From Hexactinellida sp. DTS-2022 (Eukaryota > Porifera > Hexactinellida), in contig JAPNXP010000001.1 of NCBI GenBank assembly GCA_028753945.1, positions 13,196,501 through 13,260,500 of the forward strand: a DNA stretch of 64,000 bases. Direction: 5' to 3'. Position 1 is the first letter of the stretch. Every line of letters begins with the position of its first letter. The notes under the pieces were generated by a model that worked only from the letters and a program-made list of their open reading frames with translations, was not told the DNA's origin and made no database searches. This document shows positions 19,430 to 30,796 of this stretch, one piece after another. Position numbers and translations under genes: made by a program.

Positions 19430-20920
19430 CCCGAATTCTCTGATTAGAGATTTTAGTTTCGGTATCGTTGACATTTGAATAGCGGGTATGGCAGCCTGGT
19501 TGGTGTCTTCAACTGTTCCAAACCCTATCAATCAAAATCCTAACAACTATAAGTAGTAATATTATACTACCTATAGTTTACACAGACAAGGAACAGAATT
19601 CAAATGGGTCATATGTCTCGGAACCAAGACCCATCTTATTCATGTCCCACTCTACCATAGACGTATTATGAAAAGTTATTGCTTTAAATATCCTGGATTA
19701 GCATTTAGGAGCGCTGAATACCTTGAATATCTCTATAACCAGTGATAACAAACAAAGAGTTTCTTGTGGGGAAGATTTAGTTAGAATATGCTTCATGATC
19801 CATTGTTTCCTATAGAACTGTATTATGACTTGCAATTAATTAACTATGATAATAGACCTCGGATAACTGTAGTAGATTATAATATACGTGTAGTTTGTTT
19901 ATACATATTTACAGCAATACCACGGATACTAACTATACATAACACAGTGTGTGATAATGCACTATATACACCACTTATCTGGGAGGTAAATACTTGACTA
20001 CTACAGGGTACTTGGTAAGGTACATCTATATTATTAAAACTAGATAGTTGTTAGTTTGTTTGTGTGTTTGTTTGTCCGGATTGTATTAAAGTGATGGGGG
20101 AATAGAAACCGCATTTCTAATTTTTTGATAGAGACTAAGTTCCAAATGTTATAATAAGTGAAAAGTATGCTGATTTCGAATTTCGCATTTACAAATAAAT
20201 AATGTGAATATTTATTGTTGTTGTTTACAAAAATAGGTAAACAAATTAATTAAAATTCTAAAAGATTTGGGTGTACATGGATTTAGGGCCAATTGGGATC
20301 CGTAAAGGGATATGACTATGAGGTGGGCAGATATGTGTTGGACATTGTTTCTTAGGTTGGACAAGAGTTCTGAGGGCGATGTTAGATCTCCCATTTGGGT
20401 CCAGGATAGATTGTAAAGGAAATATGTAGTCCTGAGATCAAATAACTATAAAAATCCATACTATACTATTAAAAACTATAAAAGATATTACTGATGAAGT
20501 TATTAGTAACTTGGAAATAATCAAATAGTATTAGAGGTTAGGGTCACTAATTGAGTAATTATAGCATCTTACTCAATTGCACTCTAATTAAGACAGAAAT
20601 CAAAGGCAATTTAATATTTAAAAATATATATAGTTCGCCAGAATGTCAGCAGTGTATAGTTTCTTGAATAATACATTTTTTAAAAAGACAATCTTCTATT
20701 TTAAAATCATTGATTCATCAACTCTGAATCAAGCCTGTAGCTAGAAAGCGATAGTGAGTGAGGAAGCCCGAATTTCAGTTTGGGGCTGAGTCTCATATAG
20801 CATGAAACCCTATGTATATTCAACGGAGTTTAATTGGACATTAAGAATCCTCAGAGGACACAATTCTGTATGGAGGGCTCATCCCCCCTAGACCCCTTGG
20901 CTACGGGTCTGCTCTGAATA
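19430..20920. other. Non-coding stretch with one dispersed repeat
   Basis: No gene seen. 20430-20650 resembles 17510-17760 (shared AATATTAGAGGTTGGGGTC-type block and ACTAATTGAG), so both are copies of one unclassified dispersed repeat. 19205-19320 shares a short block (GGTTTCGT, ACTCATCAGGAGGG) with 40030-40090. Confidence 0.5.
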
Positions 20921-21965
20921 CAAAGTATAAAGCACTGTCTCTGTAGCTTGTTATGCACACCAATAGATAATGCAAGCAGTATACATACACAGTTGAGTAC
21001 AGTACATGAACTGACTTTATACATGGAATCTCATAAGAGATGTTCAATAATTTTTTGCATTATATAAACATATTCAAATCATTATAAACAACTAAATCTA
21101 TTCATTGTATCCATTAAAGACTGATATTTTATAATTTCTTCATAATCAAATACTTTAGAAAGTTTGCCAATACGTAGATGCAATAAAATAGACTTTAAAA
21201 CGAATGCTGCATAAATAGTTCATATAAACAGTAATTAATTTAGTAACTAGAATAACTAAAGATCAAGAAATACCAAACTATGTAACTTATTACATAATGA
21301 ATTGATTAAACATTTTTAAAGATTATTAGAGCAATTTGGTTTAATTGTAAATAAGTAACTTTGGTTAAGTCTAAGGTTACAATGGAATATGCATAGAGAC
21401 TTTCCTATAATTAGTCTCATATTGCATCTATCTATAAATAAGCTGATTTAGTGGCTCTATACTATTCTACTCAACTTATACTATTAATAATAACTGTATT
21501 ATTACTTGAAGATATTTGTATAAACTCAGAAATTAACCTAATTTGTACAATCAGTGATTTATCAATTTATCAGGTTAGTATTTAGTATTTGACAAACAAT
21601 TTATTTTGTTAGTTTAATAATTTCTTTATCATAATATCTGTTGTTAGGAAACTTTTCCATATTTGGAGAATCTCAAAAGGAATTTCTTATATTCAGAGAT
21701 ACTTCCATTTTCAACTAATTACAGTGAGTTGTCATACTTATATTTCATAGAACTACGAACATAAATTATATCAGAAAATATGGACATTTAATTTTAATTG
21801 ATTAATTTCAATAGCTAATTTGCTCCTTTATAATGATACTATTCATATCATGTACTGTATTTATTTGTATTTATCTGTGTTTATAGATCCTATTACAATT
21901 ATCAATAACGCTAATATCATCAATCAGTTGAATCAGATAACAAGTAAATTTCTCAGTATTATCTG
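20920..21965. repeat. Dispersed repeat R1, copy a
   Basis: About 1 kb non-coding block shared with 41920-42685 and 44685-45260. The best-conserved part contains GGTTACARTGGAATATGCAT, TCTCATATTGCATCTATC, and AAGCTGATTTAGTGGCTC. Shorter remnants are at 47580-47660 and 59275-59385. I found no inverted ends or coding capacity. It could be a solo LTR or an old segmental duplication. Confidence 0.65.
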
Positions 21966-22189
21966 TATAATCACTATAATTGTGTCGATATACATTTGAT
22001 TACTCTTAAATAGAAAATATTATCATTATGCCCTGCATTATTTGTTGTACAATCTAAAATCTTCTAACTTAATTATAAGTCAAAAATATTATTTATTACT
22101 GGAGTGTTTAAAGTTAATACTACTCCGGTGCTATTACAGAATACATATACTGAACATATATTTTGTAGCCTAGTAGCGAATTGATACCA

Positions 22190-22372
22190 CGCAGTGTATT
22201 ATACGCTTCTAATTCTGATCAGATCATCTGATGCAATTTTAATACGCCTAAATCACAAATTAATGTTTCGGTATAGGCGAGGATTCCAAATTTTCGCGCT
22301 ACTAAATTAAAATTTTCCAAAAATCATGCTCCAAAAGGAGCGTCTTGCGCTCCTGGAAAATTCCTTGGTGTC
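22190..22372 (+). repeat. GGAGCG-hairpin repeat, copy 2
   Basis: Matches the copy at 7752: TACGCCTAAATCACAAATTA, then AAAAGGAGCGTCTTGCGCTC and GGAAAATTCC. Confidence 0.7.
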
Positions 22373-22448
22373 ACGACCCCCAATTAGCATCATTTGATAA
22401 GGCGAAGTGATTATTTTATGTGAATACTTATCTAAAATTCATTATTTG

Positions 22449-22552
22449 CACAGTGGATGCCGGTTATAAGAACATCGTCGGGAACTGCATATAATGTTCC
22501 TATATCCGGCATGTTCTAATAACCGCTGTTCTTATATCCGGTCTACAGTACT
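22449..22552. mobile_element. Pogo-like MITE, family B
   Basis: Begins CAGTGGATGCCGGTTATAAG, with CGTCGGGAACTGCAT inside, and ends with ATATCCGGTCTACAGTA. Right terminus slightly altered. Confidence 0.7.
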
Positions 22553-23043
22553 CCACACTGTTGTATATTATTTCAAAATCATTAGACACGATATTTGGGG
22601 GTTAGGACGAATAGATACTCTCGCCCCTAACTTGAGATTGGGAGCCGACTTTCCTCTGTGATCCCTGGATCTACTCCTTGCCCTGAAATGGTTTAGCCAC
22701 TGAGCTAAGTAAGTAACTGCTAATTATAGTAAAGAAAGACACGATTTGTTCTATAATTATTATCTCCAACAATTAGCCACAATGCTTGTCAATAAGAATT
22801 AACAAAGTCCAATTCGGGATAGCAATTATATAACCGGTATCCACTGTATTGCATATTTAGTTGTGATGAAATAGTGCGGACTGTGTATCATTAGTGTTCT
22901 TAGACCATGGATAGTAGTGTATAATGCGAGAAGCAACATAAACGATTGGTCCAACAATATTCAACTTTGTCAAACGATTCACTTATTGAAACTATTCCGC
23001 ATTCCGCTTTCATATTTCACACAATTTTTGCTAGTTATATACG

Positions 23044-23164
23044 TACAGTAGAACCTCGTTATTACGAACACGGTTAATACTAATTTCCGAATAAGACGAA
23101 CAGATATTTACACAAAATCAGGTCCCTATATTCCTTGGTATAGAATTAACTAGGTTCTACTGTA
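23044..23164. mobile_element. Pogo-like MITE, family A
   Basis: TA-flanked inverted ends CAGTAGAACCTCGTTATTAC and CAGTAGAACCTAGTTAATTC, with AATTTCCGAATAAGACGAAC inside. Confidence 0.8.
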
Positions 23165-24029
23165 TATATATATATTTGTAAATTTGTAAACACAATTATT
23201 CTCAGTTACGGGTAATCTATTAATTTCCGACGAATTTCTTTATTTTGAGGCGATATTTGGATTCCTTATACTAAGAATCGGAATCAGAAATTCACTTCTA
23301 CCCTTGATCAAATTGAGTTTGAGACCCTTGTACTAGTTAACAGACATGTCTCATTAGAATAGAATATTAGATGTAAACCAGTTAACCAGTGATCACAATC
23401 CCAACTTGCACAAAAAGTAAATTCATTAATACGTGTAGTCAAAATCGGATGTCAAACTTTAAGAATACTCTGCCTATTTACATCAGTGATAAAAGATCAT
23501 TTCCTCCATTGGACACAGTGATAAAAGTAAAATTACAACTGTGCCGTGGCGCACCATATTTTGGTGATTGACTAATAGTGCATCCATGTAGTGCTGTGAC
23601 TGAACTGAAATAGAACAGTAAATTAAATCCAACTGAAATAGCTTTTAACGCGTTTTCTAAACTGTACTGTAACTGTAACTGAAGTATATTTTCTCCAACA
23701 TAAATTAAAACTAAACAGAATTCATCAAATACAATCACAGTTCCCAGGAATTTTTACCCAAGCCTTACTCTCCTCTAAATGTTATGAATGAGGATAATTA
23801 CAGAGGAGATACTAGAGTTGAACTGAATTTAGTGGGAGCAGACGGCTTGTAAGTTGGTAATTAAAATTGCTTCTTTTTAGTGTAAATAATTCGTAATTGC
23901 AGACTCAATCTCTGAATAATCCTAAACTTGTATTTGAATTTTCCATTTCTCATTGAAAGTTAGAAATTCCTATGTCTATTTGGATAAACAATCATATTTA
24001 CACATAATATAAGATAGAAGGATTTCCGG

Positions 24030-24103
24030 ACCATTGAACTACTTCGTTATAAGCAGGTACTTCGTTATATCCGACTTAGTTATAACGGGAGTTAACTGTA
24101 ATA
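24030..24103. mobile_element. Pogo-like MITE fragment, family C
   Basis: ACTTCGTTATAAGCAGGTAC and a right end reading inward CAGTTAACTCCCGTTATAAC. Left boundary unclear. A further fragment of the same family lies at 24255-24300. Confidence 0.5.
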
Positions 24104-24299
24104 TGAAATTGTTCCCTAAGTTTCTACAGACACAAACCTATTGGACACTGACCCATAATATATAATTTATAAACCCTATTCAACCATTGAGCCATATAGA
24201 GAATAACTGTGACAATAACTGTATTATTAACTGTTACCAATTATAGCCATTTCGTTTTATAGCCATTTCGTATTATCCAACTTGGTTATAACGGGGGGA

Positions 24300-24625
24300 T
24301 GTAAATCAATTTATTATAAGCTAGTATAACAAATGTGTTATACAATAACTAGTACCCTTAATTAACCAGGTACGTATTATGTACTAACCATATTCTACTG
24401 GTATGGATTCGTATGCGATATTGAACACATGTTTAAGGTTTAATTCCCACTAATTATGCAATGAGAGTACTTCCAGTGCCTAGCTCCATGCTATACTGAT
24501 TATAATTATATCTGAATTATACATATTTGTGGATGTATCTCTAAGTTATTTCAATGTTACTAAATACTTGGAATATTCTCACTAAATAATAAACTATAAT
24601 AAAGAAACAACCGCAAACATATAAT
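24300..24625. repeat. Dispersed repeat R2, copy a
   Basis: Shared with 42845-43375: TTAATTAACCAGGTACGTA, GGTTCGTATGCGATATTGAA and GAGAGTACTTCCAGTG. R1 and R2 occur in the same order in both places, so 20.9-24.6 kb and 41.9-43.4 kb look like ancient duplicates of one segment. Confidence 0.65.
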
Positions 24626-24654
24626 CAGAAATAAGCAAGGCCATACGGCCTTTC

Positions 24655-24878
24655 TTAACTTGAGGTGAAAAGCACCGATCTGTTGCAAAGCGACCGAGAC
24701 CGAAGGGCTCTTTTCACTATATTCCACTATATTCGACTATATTTCGAAGGACCATTAGTCGACCCAAAAGAATGGCGCTTGTTAGTTAAGGAACTTTTGG
24801 ATCATTTCGATTTACAGTATACGATCCCTTCGGTCACGATCGCTTTGCGACTGATCGGTTCTACGCACCTCAAGTTAA
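24655..24878. mobile_element. TTAA-flanked inverted-repeat element (piggyBac-like MITE)
   Basis: TTAA at 24655-24658 and 24875-24878 brackets inverted ends: CTTGAGGTGAAAAGCACCGA and, inward from the right, CTTGAGGTGCGTAGAACCGA. Inside them both arms continue with GTCGCAAAGCGA-like and GACCGAAGGG sequence. TTAA targets are diagnostic of piggyBac, although the CTTGAGG start is not its usual CCY. It is absent from the otherwise matching R2 copy near 43370. An 83-codon open frame covers it but has no recognisable domain. Confidence 0.6.
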
Positions 24879-25413
24879 CGGCCGCTATGCGGTATTACCC
24901 CACACTAAACTGGTGATTATATAGTTTGTAAACAATTTGTCAATGTTATATACATGCCTTTCCACCATTTTCCATGATTTTAACTTGTTTCCTATAATTT
25001 CCGTTGGAAGCTGGCTTCTGGGTTCATTGTGATTTTTGAATAATTTTACACTATTTTGTAAATAACAACAATAATTATTCATACGTAATTGGAAATCTAT
25101 AAATGAGAAATTCGTACTCAACATACTTGATTACCTATTAAACAAATTGAAAGCTTACTTCTAGGTTGATTTTGAATTTCATTAATTTGTTACGTATTTG
25201 TATAAAAACAACAACAACAAATATTAATATTAGAAATTTGTAAATATGAAATTCGAAATCAGCATACTTGTTTTCTCTAGATTTCGTGTCTTAAAAGCTC
25301 CGAGCTTTAATCAACTTTATATCCCAGCTCTAAAATAGTTTGTCTGCATTTTTCTGCAGGCTTGGATAGTATCAAATTGACAAAGTCTCAATCGATCGGC
25401 GTCGCTTTTAATG

Positions 25414-25975
25414 TGCACTCAAAGCCAAAAGTATTTGAACATCAGTATTATGGATTCATATATTCAAGCTTCTAGCAACATAATAACATCAGTAGATACT
25501 TCAAAATGGATGTTGACATAAAATGATATGTTAAGTATAATAAAATGACAAAATATTTGATTATAAATTTTTATGGAGGTGTTAAACTCATTAACTATAT
25601 AATTAGCTAATTAAAAATATAATTTCTGATCATTATGAGGCAATTAGAATATACAAATTCAGATTGAAGATTTGATTACTACATAGTATAATAACTATAG
25701 GTTCACAATTTCTACCATTGAGATGCCACTGAGATACAGCCACATTCCCATTAGTGTCACTCGTTCCACAAGTAGAAAGTGACAGAAACACATATGCCAC
25801 TTCATAAATAATGCAAATAATTGACTTAAAATAACTATGTTATGAAGTTTAGAACCATAACAATAAATTAAATTACATTTTAGAGTAGTTTAAACAGCCG
25901 TCAACAAACTATTAGAAGCATATTGTGTATGGAATATAATTCCTGTTGTCCAAATACTTTTGGCCGGTCAGTGTA
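25414..25975. mobile_element. Tc1/mariner-like element R3, copy a
   Basis: The left end contains GCCAAAAGTATTTGAACA; the right end, read inward, contains ACACTGACCGGCCAAAAGTA, the wording typical of Tc1 termini. About 560 bp, non-coding. It is shared with 50250-50775 and partly with 46865-47020. Its right edge is about 50 bases before the ATG of the first NACHT gene. Confidence 0.65.
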
Positions 25976-26025
25976 TTTATCCAATATATAATACTCTACA
26001 ATTCTCTAGGCTCTACCATTGTCGA

Positions 26026-29000
26026 ATGGATATCTCTGAACTAACTGCGTTGACAGATCTATCGAATGAATTAACAATTGGTGACGTTAAGCAAATACGA
26101 AATGAAATTGGAATACCAGAAGCCTTGTGTGAAGATTTGTCGCAAGTTACGAAGTTTCTTTTTGCAATCAGAAGATGGACGGGACACAAACCGTTCCTTT
26201 TTTATATGGCCCTAAAGCGTGTGAGGCCTGAATTAACGGAAAAAGCATGTAAAGTTAGATGGCTTTGCAATTCCTCGCCCGACGGGACTGAATTCCAACA
26301 AGAAGAAATGTTATCCATTAAAACACTGGTGCAACTTTTGAAATCAGAAATAACTAATGTGCAATGGCTACTCATCTACATGACTGTAACATCTGAAGCA
26401 AAGGAAAATGTTAGTTTTTCTGATACACTGAGCCTGCTAATGGCGAAAGGTCTGGTTAAGAAAGACCTGAGTGCACTATGTGAAATCATTAAAGGAATCC
26501 AGAGGGAGGATGTCGTGAGAAAACTTCAGGTTTACAGGAATCTATTCATCCAAATGGATGATGGTGAATTTGAAAACAAATTTAAGCGAGAATTGACAAG
26601 TCAAGTCAAAGAAATGAAACAGTGGGATGCCAATTTGAAAGATTTCTTACAAATCCAACACAGCACAGTTCAACAAATGTTGGGAGATGTCGTATCGGTT
26701 AATCTAGCAGAGGTGTTCATCGACTTAACAATCCTAAAAGAGCAACCTCGACCCATTAATATCCAAGATGAAACAACCTACAACGAGATTGCCTATCTCA
26801 GAAAGATTGCTAACAAAGAGGTAACAATACAGCCAGTTGATTTCACAAAAGAATTGACGACATATGAATCTAAAAAGCCGGAAATTTGGTGCATCATAGG
26901 CAACCCCGGCAGTGGCAAAACATTCCTGGCCAAGCGAACAGCCCTCAGATTTAGTAGTAACGAACTAACAGGGATTCAATACTCAATCTCAATTCCCTGC
27001 CGCAATGAAGAATGGCATTCCATGGAGGTAGCAAGAATCCAGGAGGATAAGAAAGTCGACTCGGTATTTATACAAAAATGGATCTGTCTGGGATTGCCGG
27101 TTGGGCCCAGTTGGACAAACGATTTGGCGAAGCACTTGAATGAATCGAGTGGAGATGGAGTCCTGTTCATTATCGACGGACTAGATGAGTTTACCAGGAA
27201 AGTGCCGTTCGAGAAAACATTGCTATGTTTGCTGCTGACCCGTCAAGCCATGATAAAAGCAACCATAATTCTAACGAGTCGCCCCGGGGCATGGACTGAC
27301 ATCTCCTCTGCACACGAATTGAAAGTGAACCGGTACTACCAGGTGCTTGGGTTCTCGCCAGCCAACAGAGACCTATACTTCGAGAAACAAATACGCAACG
27401 AAAAGAAACTGGCAGAATGCAAGAGTTTGCTAAAGCGACACGACGAAATGGATCAGCTCTCGTTAATCCCAGTAAATGCGTCCCTTTTCGCAGCTCTGCT
27501 GAAAGGAGAAGACTCCACTCTCATTAACACTCTGACAAACCTCTACTACGAATTAACGCTTTACCTGATAAGGAGAGAACTGGCCCGAACGGGACTACCA
27601 GAATTCACACGGGTGGAACGCATATCCGATCTCCATGCCGACATACTTGAATGCCTAAGTAAAGTAGGATTCATCGCAATGCTCGGGGTAGCGAACAGAG
27701 AACTAACATCGGAGGAAAACGTGCCTCTAACAATCGGACAAGATGTATACCCCAGTCAGTGCTTAGGTCTAGCTCACGAGCACTACAGAACTAACTCTGT
27801 CGGATTGATAACCAAGGTGTGGACATTTGTGCATCTGACCATGCAGGAGTTCGTCTCTGCTCACTGGGTTAGCAACACTTCCTGGACAAAGCAGTGCTTC
27901 AGCATCAGGTACATATCCCACTCAGTTGATAACTTCTCGCTTTTCAAAATGGTGACCAGATTCCTGTGCGGGCTCGTGACAGAAAAAGCAGCGGTTTTGC
28001 TAGTCATTATGTACAGGCACCTAACCCCGCAACCAATCCCAATGATTGGAATGCCTATTACTTTCCAGCTAAGATATAGAGATATATATGGCATGAGTGT
28101 GTGGGAAGAATTCACTAAAATATTTTTCGAATTAATCGCCATTGTATATGAAACAAATTCACTTTCATTAGCTACCTGGTTTAATAACTTCAAAGAGTAT
28201 TTTCCTACTCACATATACCTCTATGTGCGACAAGCCGTCTCTCCAAATGAATGGTTTTGTTTCTGTCAGTCTCTCAAACTTGTTAATCGAATTCAACTCA
28301 TTTACATCAACACTAGTCGCATCAAGCCAACTCAGTTCAAATGTTTGATACAGGAAATGGGAATTTGTTCAATTAATTTATTAGCTTTGTACTTCTACAA
28401 ACAAGATTCCACTACAGTCCTGTCATATACCGAAACAATTAGAGAGACAGGAATTAAGTCTGACACTAAAGTTAGTATTGAGCTATCCAACTGTGATCTC
28501 AGTGCTGAGACAGATGTTAATCTCTTTCCTACACCAACCAATCAGATTATACACAGCTTGAGACTAACTTTGAATGAATATTCACATAAAGCTCTTCAGG
28601 AATTAACCAATCTATTCTCTGCTATTCAATGCTTATTTGTTTGGGAATATGATACTAATTACGTCACTATGGTACCAGCTCTGTGTCAGGCGACACAACT
28701 AAGAGTATTACACCTCGAAAACATTCCTTCTAAACTCATTCCTAGCCTAACAGCTGTGCTACCTCAGTTCTCTAAGCTACAAGAGATTGCATTTGAGAAT
28801 ACCTCACTGCTACCTGCAATTACTCATCTGTCAAATATAACTTATCTACAGATACAAGATACAACTAAAGACACAACTCTCTGTGAATATTTGTTGCAGA
28901 TTATTAATGGGAACAGACACACATTAAGAGGAATGGATTTGTATAATTTGGACAGTATTGGATTGAATAATTGGAGTTTACTTCTCAATCGTTTTGAACT

Positions 29001-29367
29001 TTGCACTAATTTAGTTCATCTAAAGCTATGGGACATTACTCTACCAACTAATGATGTCACTCAGTGGAGTAGCGCTATTAAACAAATGAAGTCTTTAGTT
29101 GAATTGGAATTCTATACTGTCTCCCTCTATGACACAGGATTATTATCTCTCTGTGAAGGCCTGATATACCATCCTGCTATTAGGAGTATAGAGCTAACAG
29201 ACTGCAAGCTGACCTATCTATCCTGTGAGCCTCTAGCTAACCTAATTCCAACTGTCTCACAGCTGGAGACACTGAGTGTTAATGAACTATCTGAACCTGA
29301 CAGAGATCCTATCTCATTACTCAAGGAAACAGCTGATGAGTTTGGTATTGAGCTTAACCTGGATTAA
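26026..29367 (+). CDS. NACHT-LRR (NLR-type) receptor 1
   Basis: Intronless, 1113 aa from the ATG at 26026, which matches the start of the paralogue at 52149 (MDIS / MDIT). Residues 1-85 and about 105-190 look like two helical death-fold modules. Residues 285-440 are the NACHT NTPase: Walker A GNPGSGKTF near 292, Walker B LFIIDGLDEF near 380, sensor IILTSRPGAW near 413. A helical region with FVHLTMQEFVSA follows, as in NLR winged-helix segments. From about residue 770 come degenerate leucine-rich repeats (LRVLHLENI, LQEIAFENT, ITYLQIQD, LVHLKLWDI, LVELEFYTV) to the end. NLRs are cytosolic sensors that oligomerise through NACHT and signal through death folds. The ligand is unknown. A Tc1-like element ends 50 bases upstream, so the promoter probably lies in or next to it. 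Confidence 0.93.
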   Translation: MDISELTALTDLSNELTIGDVKQIRNEIGIPEALCEDLSQVTKFLFAIRRWTGHKPFLFYMALKRVRPELTEKACKVRWLCNSSPDGTEFQQEEMLSIKTLVQLLKSEITNVQWLLIYMTVTSEAKENVSFSDTLSLLMAKGLVKKDLSALCEIIKGIQREDVVRKLQVYRNLFIQMDDGEFENKFKRELTSQVKEMKQWDANLKDFLQIQHSTVQQMLGDVVSVNLAEVFIDLTILKEQPRPINIQDETTYNEIAYLRKIANKEVTIQPVDFTKELTTYESKKPEIWCIIGNPGSGKTFLAKRTALRFSSNELTGIQYSISIPCRNEEWHSMEVARIQEDKKVDSVFIQKWICLGLPVGPSWTNDLAKHLNESSGDGVLFIIDGLDEFTRKVPFEKTLLCLLLTRQAMIKATIILTSRPGAWTDISSAHELKVNRYYQVLGFSPANRDLYFEKQIRNEKKLAECKSLLKRHDEMDQLSLIPVNASLFAALLKGEDSTLINTLTNLYYELTLYLIRRELARTGLPEFTRVERISDLHADILECLSKVGFIAMLGVANRELTSEENVPLTIGQDVYPSQCLGLAHEHYRTNSVGLITKVWTFVHLTMQEFVSAHWVSNTSWTKQCFSIRYISHSVDNFSLFKMVTRFLCGLVTEKAAVLLVIMYRHLTPQPIPMIGMPITFQLRYRDIYGMSVWEEFTKIFFELIAIVYETNSLSLATWFNNFKEYFPTHIYLYVRQAVSPNEWFCFCQSLKLVNRIQLIYINTSRIKPTQFKCLIQEMGICSINLLALYFYKQDSTTVLSYTETIRETGIKSDTKVSIELSNCDLSAETDVNLFPTPTNQIIHSLRLTLNEYSHKALQELTNLFSAIQCLFVWEYDTNYVTMVPALCQATQLRVLHLENIPSKLIPSLTAVLPQFSKLQEIAFENTSLLPAITHLSNITYLQIQDTTKDTTLCEYLLQIINGNRHTLRGMDLYNLDSIGLNNWSLLLNRFELCTNLVHLKLWDITLPTNDVTQWSSAIKQMKSLVELEFYTVSLYDTGLLSLCEGLIYHPAIRSIELTDCKLTYLSCEPLANLIPTVSQLETLSVNELSEPDRDPISLLKETADEFGIELNLD

Positions 29368-30271
29368 CTTCTCACCTCTGCTATCAAGGTATGTATTCAC
29401 TTTATTATCTGTTAATAATGTCTACTCCGCTTAATCGGGTCACTTTGGTTCGAGGATAATTGACTAGATTAGGCGGAGAAATCGATAAACCGAAAGTATG
29501 TTACTTAGAGGTTCTTTATTAATTGTATACAGTCCTACTGGTAGGAATCCTATAGTATAGACCACGGGTACCCAACTCAATTTTAACTGCGGGCCACATG
29601 GCCACATTGGTTTCCTAAAATATTTAGGTGGTCCATATAGGCCAATTGATAAATTTCAGATATATTAGGGAGAAATAGGTTGGGATATCCAAACGGAAAA
29701 GGTTAAGAAACACAAAATGATCAAAAATATTAACCGGATTAAATTTCTCGGGCCGTATGTTGGGAATCCCTGCTTTAGACCTTAGTTGTTTAATACGTAC
29801 ATCTTCTATTGGATAAGTATCATGTATAATACGCATAATGTAAACATGTTATACATATACCTTGATTAATATCGCGCTCTTTGAATTTGCTTATAACAAC
29901 TTTCGGTTTATCGATATTATTTTATTGACAATCGAATTTAGAATTTGATTATATGCTGCATCTTGTATGTATTTACAACAAGATTTAAAAATATACAACT
30001 GAATTTACTTCGAAATAGGCATGTTTTCGATGGATAGCGAATTACGTACAATGCGTATTATACGTATTTTACATATACTAATTACAAAATTTGGACACAA
30101 ATAACATAATTTTGACGCAATTATACAATTTTTAAAAATTAGCTTCAAGTTGCACGATTTTCTTCCCAAACAAGACGGTTGACTACATTAACCACTAATG
30201 TATTTGTTTCCATCATCATTATCCATGTAACTGTTTATATAGTTTGTTGTTGTTACAACATTCTAAACCGA
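29368..30271. other. Downstream region of NACHT gene 1
   Basis: The first 60 bases after the stop resemble the region after gene 2 (CTGTTAATAATGTCTACTCC), and contain AAG|GTATGT, a possible 3' UTR splice donor. 29424-29480 is a fragment of a CTCCGCTTAAT-type pogo MITE. The rest is AT-rich without features. Confidence 0.5.
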
Positions 30272-30395
30272 ATTTCCACCAGGGTTGCCAACCCTCCCGC
30301 TTTGGCGGGAGTCTCCCGCATTTTGCCATTTTTTCTCTCATCCTCCCGACCTCCGCCAAACTTTTAAAACTCCCGCTTTTTGGAAATTGTTTATA

Positions 30396-30584
30396 TACAG
30401 TCGACTCCGCTTAATTGGGTCACATTGGGACCAGGTCTTTTTGACCCGATTAAGCGGAGAAACCGATTAACCGAAAATATTTTAAGCCAAACTGTAATTC
30501 CGTCCCATAAATCCGGTGAAAATTTGACCCTATTAAGCGGAGAAACCGATTAACCGGTGTCCCGATTAAGCGGAGTCTACTGTA
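30396..30584. mobile_element. Pogo-like MITE, family E (CTCCGCTTAAT type)
   Basis: TA-flanked, ends CAGTCGACTCCGCTTAATTG and, inward, CAGTAGACTCCGCTTAATCG, with GATTAAGCGGAGAAACCGAT repeated inside. Confidence 0.85.
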
Positions 30585-30796
30585 TTTAGATTTTATGATA
30601 ATTAAGTAAATAACGGGATTTGTTTTAATTATTCAAGTAAATTAGTCAACCTACGAGCAACAAGTTTTTTAGTTGTAGTTTTTAATTTTCAGTTTTTTTT
30701 CGAGTACCAAGTTTTTTTCCTAATTGTAGGTATCAAAACCTACTAAATAATCATATTATATCGTTCTATTCATGATGGATTTTTAAAAATAGCATA

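Noticed and set aside
24665-24916. 83-codon frame as a gene
   Set aside because: It spans an inverted-repeat element from arm to arm, has no domain and no support beyond being open.
25960-26025. Upstream extension of NACHT gene 1 to 25960
   Set aside because: It begins at TTG within the end of a Tc1-like element; the ATG at 26026 aligns with the paralogue start. The same reasoning removes the TTG at 52131 for gene 2.
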